Source: Fragilaria crotonensis (Eukaryota; Bacillariophyta; Fragilariophyceae; Fragilariales; Fragilariaceae). From it: a DNA stretch of 64,000 bases. Made by a program: the position numbers and the translations under genes. Position 1 is the first letter of the stretch; each line of letters starts with the position of its first letter. Below the pieces are notes generated by a model. The model worked only from the letters and a program-made list of their open reading frames with translations, ran no database searches and was not told where the DNA came from. The DNA is taken from contig JAKSYS010000077.1 of the NCBI GenBank assembly GCA_022925895.1, positions 1-64,000 on the forward strand, given 5' to 3'. Positions 23,486 through 33,110 of this stretch are shown in pieces.

Positions 23486-25461
23486 TCCTCATTGGTTGCC
23501 GTAAGAACACCTATCATGGTCTTTTGGCTGGTTGCTTTCAGGACAAGACCATCGCTGGCAAAATCCTTGCGGCACCATATTTCCTTTGGTACTCCTGATA
23601 CTCGCAGGAGACCATTGTCCACAATGTCACCAGCAGCTGTCAGAAGTTGTGTTCCTCCAACCAATGCCCCCAGATAGTTTTTCATTGCGTGGTTTACATC
23701 CTGCTGTGCAATATAGTCAATCTCACAATTCAGGAAGCGCAGCTGGTCATTTTTGATCTCGGCAGCATGGGCACCATCACCAGAATAGCCCAAGAATGTA
23801 CCAGATGACGATGCCACAGCAATTTCAACAACCCGCTGAACAAAGTCAGATTTGATGTTGACTCGTTGAGGCTGGACAGCCAGCAACGCCATCGGAGACA
23901 TGATCTCATTGGGGATCTGGAAGGATATGACAGCGATTAGTGCCTCATTAGCTAGCTGCTCTTTTGGAAGTTTTGAAAGCTCAGGCATGATGGTCTTCAG
24001 TGATTCATTACCAACCGGTCGTCGAATGTGATTAGGAGCACACATGCCAACAATGCCAGCAACATGCGTACAGGTTTGCACAACAGGTGGTACCGTGGTT
24101 CCATCAAATGCAATGCTGTAGGCAACCCTGGGAGCATCCCTGTGCCCAGATATGCAGCGTTGAATCATAGCATTCGTTGCCAAATCGAGGCAGGACTTCA
24201 GACGTGCAGCAATCTTTTCCCTGCTAAGCTCAAGGACAGATCCTTGAACATCACGGTTTGAGCCACGAAGTCGTCGCAAATGGCGGTCGGAAACTCCTAT
24301 AAGGTTCTGCATGAAAATATTGTACGCCTTTGGACACTGGTCGTTCATCAACATACAAAGATTCAGGGCCTTATCATTCCATGGTGGGTTGTTGTTACCT
24401 TCGTCAGTTATCTTGGTGATAAGTGCTGACATTATCCCAACAAAGGCACTGGATCGAAATGACACATTGTTTCGGTAAAAGTCACTGAAATTTCCAATCA
24501 GTGAATCGAGACCTGGCACAGAGCCATCTGACAATGCCATCTCTTTGCTGAGACCAGATGTCATTGCTGTCTGGAAATGCAATATCCGCCTTTTGAATTC
24601 AAGGCCCTCCGCATTATGATATTTGTCATTAATACGTAAGAAGGCCTGTAAGGCCTTAATCTGTATTAAGGAAATCTGCGTGGACCGCAGGGCATCCTCT
24701 GCCTCATCATAGGGAACCATTTTCTTGAATAGTTTGAAGCGGATCTTCTTCTGATGAAGAACAAAGCAGGCCGAACAGCAGTTGGGCTGGCGCCCATTTC
24801 GCTTGATGAATTTGTTGTTGCATGATGCGGACTTCAGGTTGATATCCTGAGTGCAAACATTCCGAAAAATTATCACATCTGCTGTCGACAGTCCATACTT
24901 TGACAACAAGATTAGTTTGCTCTTGATGTCTGCATTGACGGGTACCACCAGTGATCCTAAACAAGGACTCGGTGTATCATAGGGCTGTTGCTGCATCACC
25001 AACACATGTTTAAATGGTTCCACATTTAAAGGGCGGGGATTGGAAGAACAAGGTTGAAGGAACGATCTTATTGACATTTGACTAGAGGGAGCCGTAGGAT
25101 GCGTTTGGAGGTGCATAGTGAAGTTCCCATGCTCAAACGGTCGCCTCATCACCAAATGCTTGTTGAACTTGCATTGGCATTCAATCCAACGACCATCCTT
25201 GAGGTCCAGTGATTTAATACTGGTATGAATAATAGTTTCAGAATCATAATTGTAAATTGAGGATGACCAGCGACAGCACTGCAGAAGCACAGCATTGTTG
25301 TTGGCGTCATGATCAGTTTGATGAACAGCACCTCCTCGAACATCAACTCCATTAGAATCCAAGGCTGCACCATGAACTTCAAGACATCCATCAACGACAG
25401 CTTCAACAGTCGTATCCACAGCTGCAACATCGTCACCACCATATGGTCTGGACATTGACAT
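23386..25461 (-). CDS. Putative transposase, N-terminal and catalytic part
   Basis: The first ATG in this frame is at 25461; the frame itself is open from 25611. About 690 residues. A C-x-C...H...H cluster near residues 90-120 (ECQCKFNKH...MHLQTH) and a CNNKF...CCSAC cluster further on suggest zinc-binding DNA recognition. A catalytic-looking core follows: FDGTTVPPVV (first Asp), TFLGYSGDGAHAAE (second acidic site) and AQQDVNHAMKNYLGAL, which resembles the 'DTPHLIKNIRN' block of P-element/THAP9 enzymes. The reading then passes into another frame around 23.4-23.5 kb, where the C-terminal part continues. Whether that is a short intron or a frameshift cannot be decided here; the GT-AG pairs I tried did not restore the frame. 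The transposase role is inferred from the element's ends and this motif order. Confidence 0.65.
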   Translation of the reverse strand: MSMSRPYGGDDVAAVDTTVEAVVDGCLEVHGAALDSNGVDVRGGAVHQTDHDANNNAVLLQCCRWSSSIYNYDSETIIHTSIKSLDLKDGRWIECQCKFNKHLVMRRPFEHGNFTMHLQTHPTAPSSQMSIRSFLQPCSSNPRPLNVEPFKHVLVMQQQPYDTPSPCLGSLVVPVNADIKSKLILLSKYGLSTADVIIFRNVCTQDINLKSASCNNKFIKRNGRQPNCCSACFVLHQKKIRFKLFKKMVPYDEAEDALRSTQISLIQIKALQAFLRINDKYHNAEGLEFKRRILHFQTAMTSGLSKEMALSDGSVPGLDSLIGNFSDFYRNNVSFRSSAFVGIMSALITKITDEGNNNPPWNDKALNLCMLMNDQCPKAYNIFMQNLIGVSDRHLRRLRGSNRDVQGSVLELSREKIAARLKSCLDLATNAMIQRCISGHRDAPRVAYSIAFDGTTVPPVVQTCTHVAGIVGMCAPNHIRRPVGNESLKTIMPELSKLPKEQLANEALIAVISFQIPNEIMSPMALLAVQPQRVNIKSDFVQRVVEIAVASSSGTFLGYSGDGAHAAEIKNDQLRFLNCEIDYIAQQDVNHAMKNYLGALVGGTQLLTAAGDIVDNGLLRVSGVPKEIWCRKDFASDGLVLKATSQKTMIGVLTATNEECGSKAMLVLTLTFMRVLLFSVHGERLTASNAS

Positions 25462-26378
25462 GTTCTTCTGCTGCTCTGTTATGACAATCGTTCTGACTGT
25501 TGTGGTTGGTGAACAAATACCAGGTGTCCTACCTTTTGTACTCTCAGACGTAGCTTGCTGTTGACTGTTGCGTGGGCCAGCAGGCTGGCCAAGCAACCAC
25601 CTAGTACACAAACCTTCACCTGGTAGTATCAGCTATATGGCAGATCTACTAGAGCAATTGTTTGTGCACTGTGTCAGATTCAACCCTTGCCTTGCTGGAA
25701 AAAGCAGTTTTGTAGTACTTGTGGCTCGAAGTACAAGCCTCGTCTTTTCTCCTTGCTGTCGGATTGGACAAACAAAAACAGTAGTGGGGCTGACCTAGTC
25801 TACCTTGTTTGTTTGCTGCTGGACGACAGCAGATGTAGTTGTCAACCGTTGTCCGTACCGCGAATGCAGTCCTGGAAGTACTGCTGTAACCTACGGGATA
25901 GTCTCCGTTCGTTCAACTCGGATGATAACAGATAATGTATGCCGCGTGGTATGCCTGTTGACTGTGGTCCGTAGGGTTGCGAAGTCGCGATAATGGAGGG
26001 AGGAGTACTAGCTGTACTGCCGTAGTCTTCTGTATTCGTTCTTCGAAGGTTGACTACGGATACTGCAATAGCAAAACTGCCGTACCCTTCGCCGTATGCT
26101 TTCGTCGCTGTTGACTGTTGTCCGTATTCCGTATGATGGATGTGAATGCACTCTATCAGTGCAAGTACTACCGTAGTGAAGTCTGTATTCGTCTTCAACA
26201 CTACAAGTACTCTGGAGTAATGATGAAGCTGTTGTTGTCTGTAGAGTGTGGTGTGAAAATATACAAGATATGCAAATGAAATCTTGTCTCCTTCGCACTT
26301 GGATGCCATCTGATGGCGCTCTGTGCGCTAATTGAGTGCTACTTGTGACCGGGTTATGAGTGACTCTGTTGGGTTATG

Positions 26379-26432
26379 TGGTAGATCTCGGATGCTAGCT
26401 ACCGAATATTTTCCAACCGTTCTACCACCAGC
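26379..26432 (+). repeat. Subterminal direct repeat, right copy
   Basis: Right partner of the 21811-21864 repeat, same orientation, core GATGCTAGCTACCGAA identical and flanks diverged. Confidence 0.75.
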
Positions 26433-26546
26433 AACGTACACGGTGCTCAGCACCGTGAGGGGTACCCCAGCTACCACCAAATAGGCGTACGCAAAAGTCC
26501 AGAGCTATTTTGTACCGATGTCCCGGGTCCTCCATATGCCATATGC

Positions 26547-27930
26547 CAGATGTCATAAGTCACGTGGTTCGTAACCAAATAAATCAACAACTCTGAAATT
26601 CCCTGCTGGTAGTGTAGTACTCTACTACTAGTAGAGATGTACAGTACCTAAAATTAAGGGGAAATTACAAAATCACGTATTTTTCAGCCACTTTACAATA
26701 TAGTACAATGACCCTCTAGCTATCAAATGGAATTGGAAGTTGCTTCACCATCGCCAATATGATACCAGACTACCTTTCCAGAATACGTCATGTGCAACTT
26801 CACCCCTCTGGCCTGCAGACAAAACATTACGATTCAAAAGGTCATGCATTACAACAAATTCCTGACCAAGCATGCTGGGTCTTCGAGTCTGTGAATCCAC
26901 CCCTTGTTTCCTTGCCTCTTTCTTCTTGACAAGCTTGATTGCTTGATCAGACCATTTACGAGCACACTACGGGTAGGGTTACCTTCAGTTCTTGTCACAC
27001 TCCACATGCTGCGATTAGGCATAGAATACGACATTGCTATCTAGTCCATTGCCAAGGAGCTTGCTCGTGCTGAAATGGGATTTGCATCTCCCGCATGGTC
27101 TGTTGTCCCAAAAGTCTTCAAATTCATATACCGCAGCACATCATTCAGAGTAATAGTGGCTAACACCTCCATTGCATGAAAGGATTGCAATGATACTCAC
27201 CTCCAACAGGACAATTGTGGAGAAAAGAAATGAACAAAGAAAGAATACTTTATACTTTGTCAGAGTTTTGGTGTCAACCATTCTATTGACAAGTATTACA
27301 AATGTGCCAAAGGGTACCTTAGGAAACTTGTTGCATTTGTTCCATATATAGCACATGTAAATTTACTGCAAGTGCAACAAAAGGTGCAGTTCCCAAACTG
27401 CTGGTACTATTGTTTGGACTTTGGACTGAGTATGGTCCACATAAATCTACCAAAAATGTCTTCAAGGACTCCAACTTTGGGGCATAGTTCCACTACATAG
27501 TACAAAATCCGGAATTTTGTGGAATCCTATAAAAGAAGTACTACCCTCGGTCGCATTTCCGAGGTAATAGTACCGTACTCAAGGACTCGCATTTCAAACA
27601 TGGATACGGGCGCACGGTGAGAGTACATGGAGTACTTCTGGATAACAAACGAGCAAATACCAACGAAGTGAAACAACGCATCATGATATAGATTTTGTCT
27701 ACAAGTAGACCGTACTACAATTTAAAAAAGGATTTATGGCATACTTTTGCTAGCTTTGTCTTGCTGAGAGTGGTATTTGTAAGCGGCTTGTTGAAGGTGC
27801 TTTATACCACCTGTACCACTCCCACCGCTGAGCCTACATAGTACCTAGTAGGCACTCATAGTACCATATACGTTTGCATCCATGACAGGGTACTTGTATT
27901 TTGTTGCTTTTCTATTTCAATGTGAATCCT
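26547..27930. other. Gene-free stretch
   Basis: No gene seen. It contains GTAC-rich patches (26610-26645, 27575-27640, 27835-27890) and a small hairpin (CCTCGG...CCGAGG near 27546). Confidence 0.5.
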
Positions 27931-27933
27931 ATG

Positions 27934-28034
27934 AAGAGGGTGTTGTTGAAGGTCACAGGCTATAAGAATCAGGTCCAAATTGATGAGGGTGTTGTTGATG
28001 GTCACAGGATATGAGAATCAGGTCCAAATTGACA
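27934..28034. repeat. 51-bp tandem duplication
   Basis: Two adjacent copies of a sequence containing GAGGGTGTTGTTGA(A/T)GGTCACAG and AATCAGGTCCAAATTGA, with a few mismatches. Confidence 0.75.
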
Positions 28035-28283
28035 AAATTTTGGAAGTTAGCAAGGGTGGTCAGGCAGCAGCAACAGCAGAAGAGCCCGCTGGTGGAAATG
28101 AGGAGTGGAGACAAGAAGGTTGAGGGGGTGCAATTGCTGGCGGTGCTGATGTCAATTTGGATCAGTGTCGGTCTCTCGATACCCAGAACATCTAAATGTG
28201 ATGTGAATTGCCAGATGTGAGGTAAAATTTGGAGTCACGGCAGCTGTTCATGAGGCAAATGAAGAGCAACAGCATCAATCAAA

Positions 28284-28670
28284 ATGACATCCCATCAGCA
28301 TGTCCTTTTCCTTGCATTTGTCATGGTGTTGCAGTACCAGAGCAGGGGAACATGGAGAAGAGATTATAATAAATGGGGGTGGTGTGGAGGTCAATATAAC
28401 TGTTGCCAACTCCAAGGAATTTTCATATCCTCTGCCTGGCAAGAGTTTCAGTTTGGTCTTGGCGGGCAAAAGCCGGCAAGAATGTTCACACAAGAGGAGG
28501 AGCAAGGTCAGTGCAAGCTCATGTATCATCACACCAGGACAGTGGTGTGGGATAGAATTCAAGCAATGATTTTAGCTGGACTTACATCAGAGACAGCAAT
28601 CGACACTATCTATGAGAGGTTAGGATGCAAGAAGTCTTTTACAATGATTATAAACAAAGTGCAACAGTAG
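28284..28670 (+). pseudogene. Possible fragment of a transposon-encoded helical domain
   Basis: An open frame of 128 codons whose last 45 residues read VWDRIQAMILAGLTSETAID then TIYERLG. This resembles a helix-turn-helix-like segment ('...SGLT---AI--IY...YG') that I associate with repetitive diatom proteins. The first 80 residues have no such look. No start signal or flanking ends were found. It is most likely a relic; it could also be chance. Confidence 0.25.
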
Positions 28671-29059
28671 CGGAACAGAGTGATTAAGTTATATGGCTGT
28701 GCAGTAGCTAGTATACTTAGCTAGTTGGTGTGTTGATGTGTTGCAGCATCTACTACTTGCTTCTACTACTTGAATACTCAGAGAAGTGGACATGGTGCTG
28801 CTGGAGCTGTTTGTCTACTGTTGCGAGTAACGTGAAGATATCTTTACAGAAGATCATATGATGGCCAGTGGGTACTCGAACTTGTGTGCGGAGTAGTACC
28901 ATGTTCATGGCGGGATGATCTGCATCACATATGACATATGATGCATATTGCATATGCCAGCCACACATGATTCTACGTGGTGGCATGTGGAGTGGTAGGA
29001 AAAATGGACACTTGCAAGCGGAGTACTGTACATCTTGTGTTGACTGAAGAAGGGGGTAC

Positions 29060-29767
29060 CACCTAAAAACTACTTAGAACCAATAATTTAACGCATGTTT
29101 CGACTCAATTTATTTGTTCCGAAAAGCTTCACACCCCAACAACATTCTGTCAAGAATTCTCCTTCGTGTTTTTGTTTATCCTACAATTGAATCAATCTTG
29201 TACTGGGTGCCGATATTCATCGAGGTATCAAACGATTTGATTGCCTCATTTTGGGATTATTGGTTCTAAGCGAAACATTAAAATTCATCCATGCATGAGA
29301 AACAATTTATATGTGTGCGCGTAATTTTTTTCACACGTTCGCCCAAAATCATGCCTATCCATGGACTACTGGTACGCTGCGTTTTACGCGTGGCTTGTAC
29401 CAACCCTGGACCAATAGAAATTCGTGGCGCGGTATCATGTGGCAGGCGTTTCTATAAAAATAGCAAGCATAAAAAATATTCAGCGTCACGATGGAGAGCA
29501 TTAAATGGGAGGCCCACCTCGATGTGCAAATATTTTGAGCAACTTTTGACCTGAAGTGCCAAAATACGGTGTGAAATATTGAGCGACGGTCCAGGGAAAC
29601 ACACTTTCCGGCAAGTACATGATCTATGTAGAATGAATAGAGGAACAAGAGTCTCCTACAAACTTTGTTTGAAAACAACAATTTGATTAACTTTCATGTA
29701 GGAGGAACGGAAATTAGCGCGTTATTGGTTCTAAGCAAAATTATTGGTTCTAAGTAGTTTTTAGGTG
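29060..29767. mobile_element. 708-bp MITE with perfect 30-bp TIRs and GTAC target duplication
   Basis: The left 30 bases (29060-29089, beginning CACCTAAAAACTACTTAGAA) are exactly complementary to the right 30 (29738-29767). GTAC stands on both sides (29056-29059 and 29768-29771). The motif TTATTGGTTCTAAG occurs additionally inside, near 29257 and 29721, as subterminal copies. No transposase is encoded; the 87-codon frame 29291-29554 has no motifs. It is a non-autonomous DNA transposon and the near-perfect ends suggest recent activity. The palindromic GTAC duplication could partly belong to the ends. Confidence 0.85.
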
Positions 29768-29771
29768 GTAC

Positions 29772-30800
29772 TGGTGCCTGTACTCCATACAGTAGTACAA
29801 TTATCATCTTGAGTACGTTGATGCAACTCCTCACCCCATCACTGGATTGTATGTGTCATCAGTTGAAAAGAGCCTTTGTTATCCAGATCTCAATCAGGTT
29901 CCACGTATCCACCATCATTCCAAGAAAACTATGAGCAATGAAATACTGTCCTTCCACATTCACTATTAGTACCTACCTCCTATGATTTCCATTCAAGTCA
30001 CTCATTAAGAAAAAAATTGTGATGGCAGAATCAGTGGAGGCAACGTGTTTGCTGCACATTCTGAGCAAAGTTGCCAGGATGCCTGCAGGAAACCAAATTG
30101 CTTAGCAATTCTTGTCTTCTGCAAGGAGAATGGGACACAGAAGGAGGCCTTTGGTGAAATCTAGTGGCTGCTCTACCTTTGGGCTCGGCTTTCACACAAG
30201 AGTCTTCCACTCTTGCGACCTTTACCAAACAGCTTGCTTCTTTTCATTCCTAATAGTTACACAACAGTTTGACCTAGTTCTTCATTTTACCTTCCTCTTC
30301 TGTATGCTGAGAGCCATGAAGCTGACCTGATCAAATTCACCATCACTGTCAAAGATTTCAATTTTGGAGAATGTTTCGGCTGCAGCAGCAGTATTTCCAT
30401 TCAAGAAGGCATGTGCCATACTTGGGTTGCACTGCACAACAATGAGGCTACTAGTGCAGATCATGCGGTTGCACCATTGGGGTCAGGATTGTCAATAATG
30501 CTGAGCTTGATGAATTTCTTGTGTTGTGTCAATGATATCAAAGGTGCTGAACCTCAATTGATCCGTGGCTCGTGGAAAATGTGTTGCTACTATATGGAGG
30601 GTGCTGCATGGAGAATGTATACGACCGAAAGTGTAATCACATTTGGTCCGAGTATGATCAAGTTTGTTAAGTGTGGTCATTCTGAAATTGAATGTGATAG
30701 CAGATCCATTTGAACATGGAAATCGCCTCAAATGTGCACCATTAAGGAATGAAAAACTAGCAAAGGATTGGAGTAAATACCAAAATTGGTCCATGATTAG
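29772..30800. other. Gene-free stretch
   Basis: No gene supported. The longest frame (30492-31031, minus strand, 179 codons) runs into the minisatellite to the right and has no motif. Confidence 0.45.
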
Positions 30801-30809
30801 GTAGCACAA

Positions 30810-31210
30810 TACTAGCAACACGCACGGAAGTGAAGGTGTGGAAAACTTTGGTAAAGCAGATGCTCCAGATAGCACGGGTGTGAAGATGGTACATGTAACG
30901 TGAACTCTGGAGAATTGGTGTACCCGGTGTTCTACATAACTCTGGTGTGAAGGTGGTGAAGCAAACTGGTGGAGACCTTGATGTATCGGGTGCCGTATGC
31001 AACACTCATGCGATGGTGGGGAAGTAAACATGTGGAAAAGTTGAGAGAGAAGGCAGGCGCTCTATGTAAAAATGGATTGAACGTGATGAAAAACGTGTGG
31101 CGAACTAGGAGTAGAAGGAGCTCAATACAACACTGGAATGCAGGTGGTGAAGAAAACTGGCGGAGAATTTGGAGTAGCAGGTGCTCTACGTCCTCCATAC
31201 AATAAAGCTA
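30810..31210. repeat. Degenerate minisatellite
   Basis: Diverged units containing AACACT..GGTGTGAAGGTGGTGAAG and GGAG..TTGGAGTA..AGGTGCT recur near 30815, 30875, 30930, 31000 and 31130. Period is roughly 60-65 bp with much variation. It lies downstream of the minus-strand plastid-type gene at 31301. Confidence 0.55.
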
Positions 31211-31300
31211 CGCATAACGCATACAAGAAAGCTGGAAGAAATGGAGACTTGACAAAGTATTTGAAGTCCAGGAGGAGGCTGTCGTTGAATCTGTGTGTGG

Positions 31301-32120
31301 TTAATCACTTGTTGGAAGTGCCGGGTCGGCAGGAGCAGCCCCTGTGACCAATGCCTTGATGTAGTGCAACACGATGCTGACAGATCCCCAAGTCAATCCT
31401 ACGACAACACCGGCATCGACGATATTTCTCCATGGGTAGGGAAGCTTTTTAACTGCGTACACGATCCCTGCCACGCCAAGCGACACACTCCAACTTACAA
31501 TCATTCTCTTCTTGGTTGCGTGGAAGAGGCCCATCGAATAGAAGGGCGCTAACAAGAAATGATGAATCTTCGATGAGCCATAATCCATAGTAAAGGAACG
31601 TGATACCACTAGAGGAGCGAATTTAGTTTGGAAGCCTTTGTACCCTTCAACGTAAGCGAACCAGAGACACGTTACAACGTACGAGCTAGATATCCGACAT
31701 GACGTGGTGTTAGCGAGAAAACAAGTAGAGTATGTGGCACGTGGCCACCATCATCTCAATAGAAACGTACCCAAGCTGCAATTGCGTCAATGGAATCGCT
31801 CCCTTCGCAAACGGTTCCATTGCGACTGGGGCAACGCGACGAATGGCCTTGCTCAAGATGTACAACACCCCGCCAGTTCCATAAATCGAGGAGGCCAACT
31901 TTGTAAACTTGGTGAAAGGGCATTTTCCTGTTTCACTGGAAGCCTGAGCTTGATTCAGCGCACCTCCTCGCGATAAAATCACGTCACGGAGAGTTCGGGT
32001 AACGGGCAAAGGCGGCTTCGCGTTGACGACGTACGGCCTCATTATAGAAAAAGAGGCAGGCGATGAGAACGCACTTGCGAAGTGAGATCCAAGAATGTAA
32101 AGGAAGAGGAGGGGGCGCAT
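31301..32120 (-). CDS. Plastid-type integral membrane protein, unknown function (2 exons)
   Basis: Exon 1 is 32120-31741 and exon 2 is 31685-31301. The 55-bp intron (31740-31686) runs GTGCCA...TCTAG, has a CTAAC branch-like word and restores the frame in phase 2, giving 254 residues. The start MRPLLFLYILGSHFASAFSS is a signal peptide ending in ASAF-SSP, the classic diatom plastid-targeting motif. Three or four hydrophobic segments follow (for example LQLGYVSIEMMVATSYVVT across the splice site, IHHFLLAPFYSMGLFH, MIVSWSVSLGVAGIVYAV, IVDAGVVVGLTWGSVSIVLH). No family is recognised. A GTAC-dense patch (32285-32360) lies upstream in the presumed promoter. Confidence 0.8.
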
Positions 32121-32409
32121 AGTCTATCTAGATCTGCACAATACTGCAGGATTGTTCCCGAAGTGTCAAGTGGCTACAAAGTGTTGATGGATTGATTTGA
32201 TGACAGATTTTTTGGTTGTACGGCTGGTTGTGGGGAGTGGGGAGGATGGAGGATCTGGAATCTGGATTGTGGTTCGCATCGCTCACCACGGTACAAGTAC
32301 ATCACAGATTACAGTACGAGTACCCAGTACATTACCACAGTACCGTTTAGAGTACCAGGTAACGCTCCGATAAAGATGTTTGCACTTGGCACGCATCCTA
32401 CTAGTACGA
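32121..32409. promoter_or_regulatory. Upstream region with dense GTAC words
   Basis: Between 32285 and 32360 GTAC occurs about eight times in some 75 bases, upstream of the gene starting at 32120. GTAC is the core recognised by SBP-domain factors and by copper-response regulators in green algae. Whether it acts here is unknown, because GTAC is abundant in all non-coding DNA of this window. Confidence 0.3.
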
Positions 32410-32412
32410 CAG

Positions 32413-33004
32413 GAAGGTCCGGCCCATGCACGTTCCAGCCGTACCGTTAGGGGCAGTTGAGTTTGCGCGCCAGCCTTGCTCCGATTTGCATGATGCAAGA
32501 ATTTTAGCAATTGTAATGATCCATCCGAGCCGGCAAGGTTGCTGCATCGTAAGCAAATTTTTCTTGACAGTAAGCAAAATCAGTAAGCAAATTATGCCAG
32601 TAAGCAAATTTTGTAAGCAAATTTTTTCTGTAAGCAAATTTGATTTTCGTAAGCAAATTCTTCTTTGCTGTAAGTAAATTTTATTTAGGTGTTTGAAAAT
32701 TGGTATGTTTTTACGTAGAGAAGACAGTCCCCGTAAGCAAATTTAATCTCCCAGTAAGCAAATTTTGTAAGCAAATTTCTGCTTACAATAAATTTGCTTA
32801 TGGTAAGCAAATTCCGTAAGCAATTTCATTCCGTAAGCAAATTTTTTTCGCTGTAAGCAAATTTTCTTGCAGACGTCAGCCGTGTCACCACCACGCCGGC
32901 ACATCCAATTTTGCGCCAGCCAGACATTGATCAGAACTTGTTTCCCTCCCGGCGGGCGCGCATACTTCCTTTATTCAGGACTTCGCCCGTATTGCCGGAC
33001 CTTC
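32413..33004 (+). mobile_element. MITE with CAG target duplication and GTAAGCAAATT array
   Basis: Inverted ends GAAGGTCCGGC (32413-32423) and its complement (32994-33004), flanked on both sides by CAG. The interior from about 32549 to 32870 holds some 16 copies of GTAAGCAAATT, almost all in one orientation, at irregular spacing of 10-70 bp. The left arm (32413-32548) matches the inverted arm of the second copy at 33151-33667. No protein is encoded. Confidence 0.85.
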
Positions 33005-33110
33005 CAGTGCTGTGCAGTGTTTTGGATTTGCGATTTCAAGGCGCTTATAGCATATACATATATATAGATACATAATAAAATATGATGCAAAATACATATA
33101 TACATATACT

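Larger units (their letters stand above)
21780..26531 (-). mobile_element. 4.75-kb DNA transposon, 12-bp TIRs, 8-bp TSD, unclassified (P-like?)
   Basis: Ends are perfect 12-bp inverted repeats, AGGACCCGGGAC at 21780-21791 and its complement at 26520-26531. Directly outside stands the same octamer CCATATGC on both sides (21772-21779 and 26532-26539). This is a textbook target duplication, although the surrounding target is itself a run of CATATGC words. Inside, an imperfect 54-bp direct repeat lies near each end (21811-21864 and 26379-26432). The element carries one large minus-strand transposase-like gene in two overlapping frames. An 8-bp duplication fits hAT, P and some Mutator-like elements; the gene's motif order looks most like P/THAP9 (see gene entries). 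Confidence 0.8.

Noticed and set aside
25842-26309. 155-codon minus-strand frame upstream of the transposase
   Set aside because: Possibly a leader exon, but it has repetitive Tyr/Thr/Gly-rich composition, no motif and no visible splice link; I keep it as untranslated transposon sequence.
30492-31031. 179-codon minus-strand frame
   Set aside because: It runs through a degenerate minisatellite and has no start context or motif.
32549-32870. GTAAGCAAATT array as splice-donor-like or CRISPR-like sequence
   Set aside because: GTAAG resembles a donor, but spacing is irregular, there is no coding context, and the array lies inside a MITE with defined ends.
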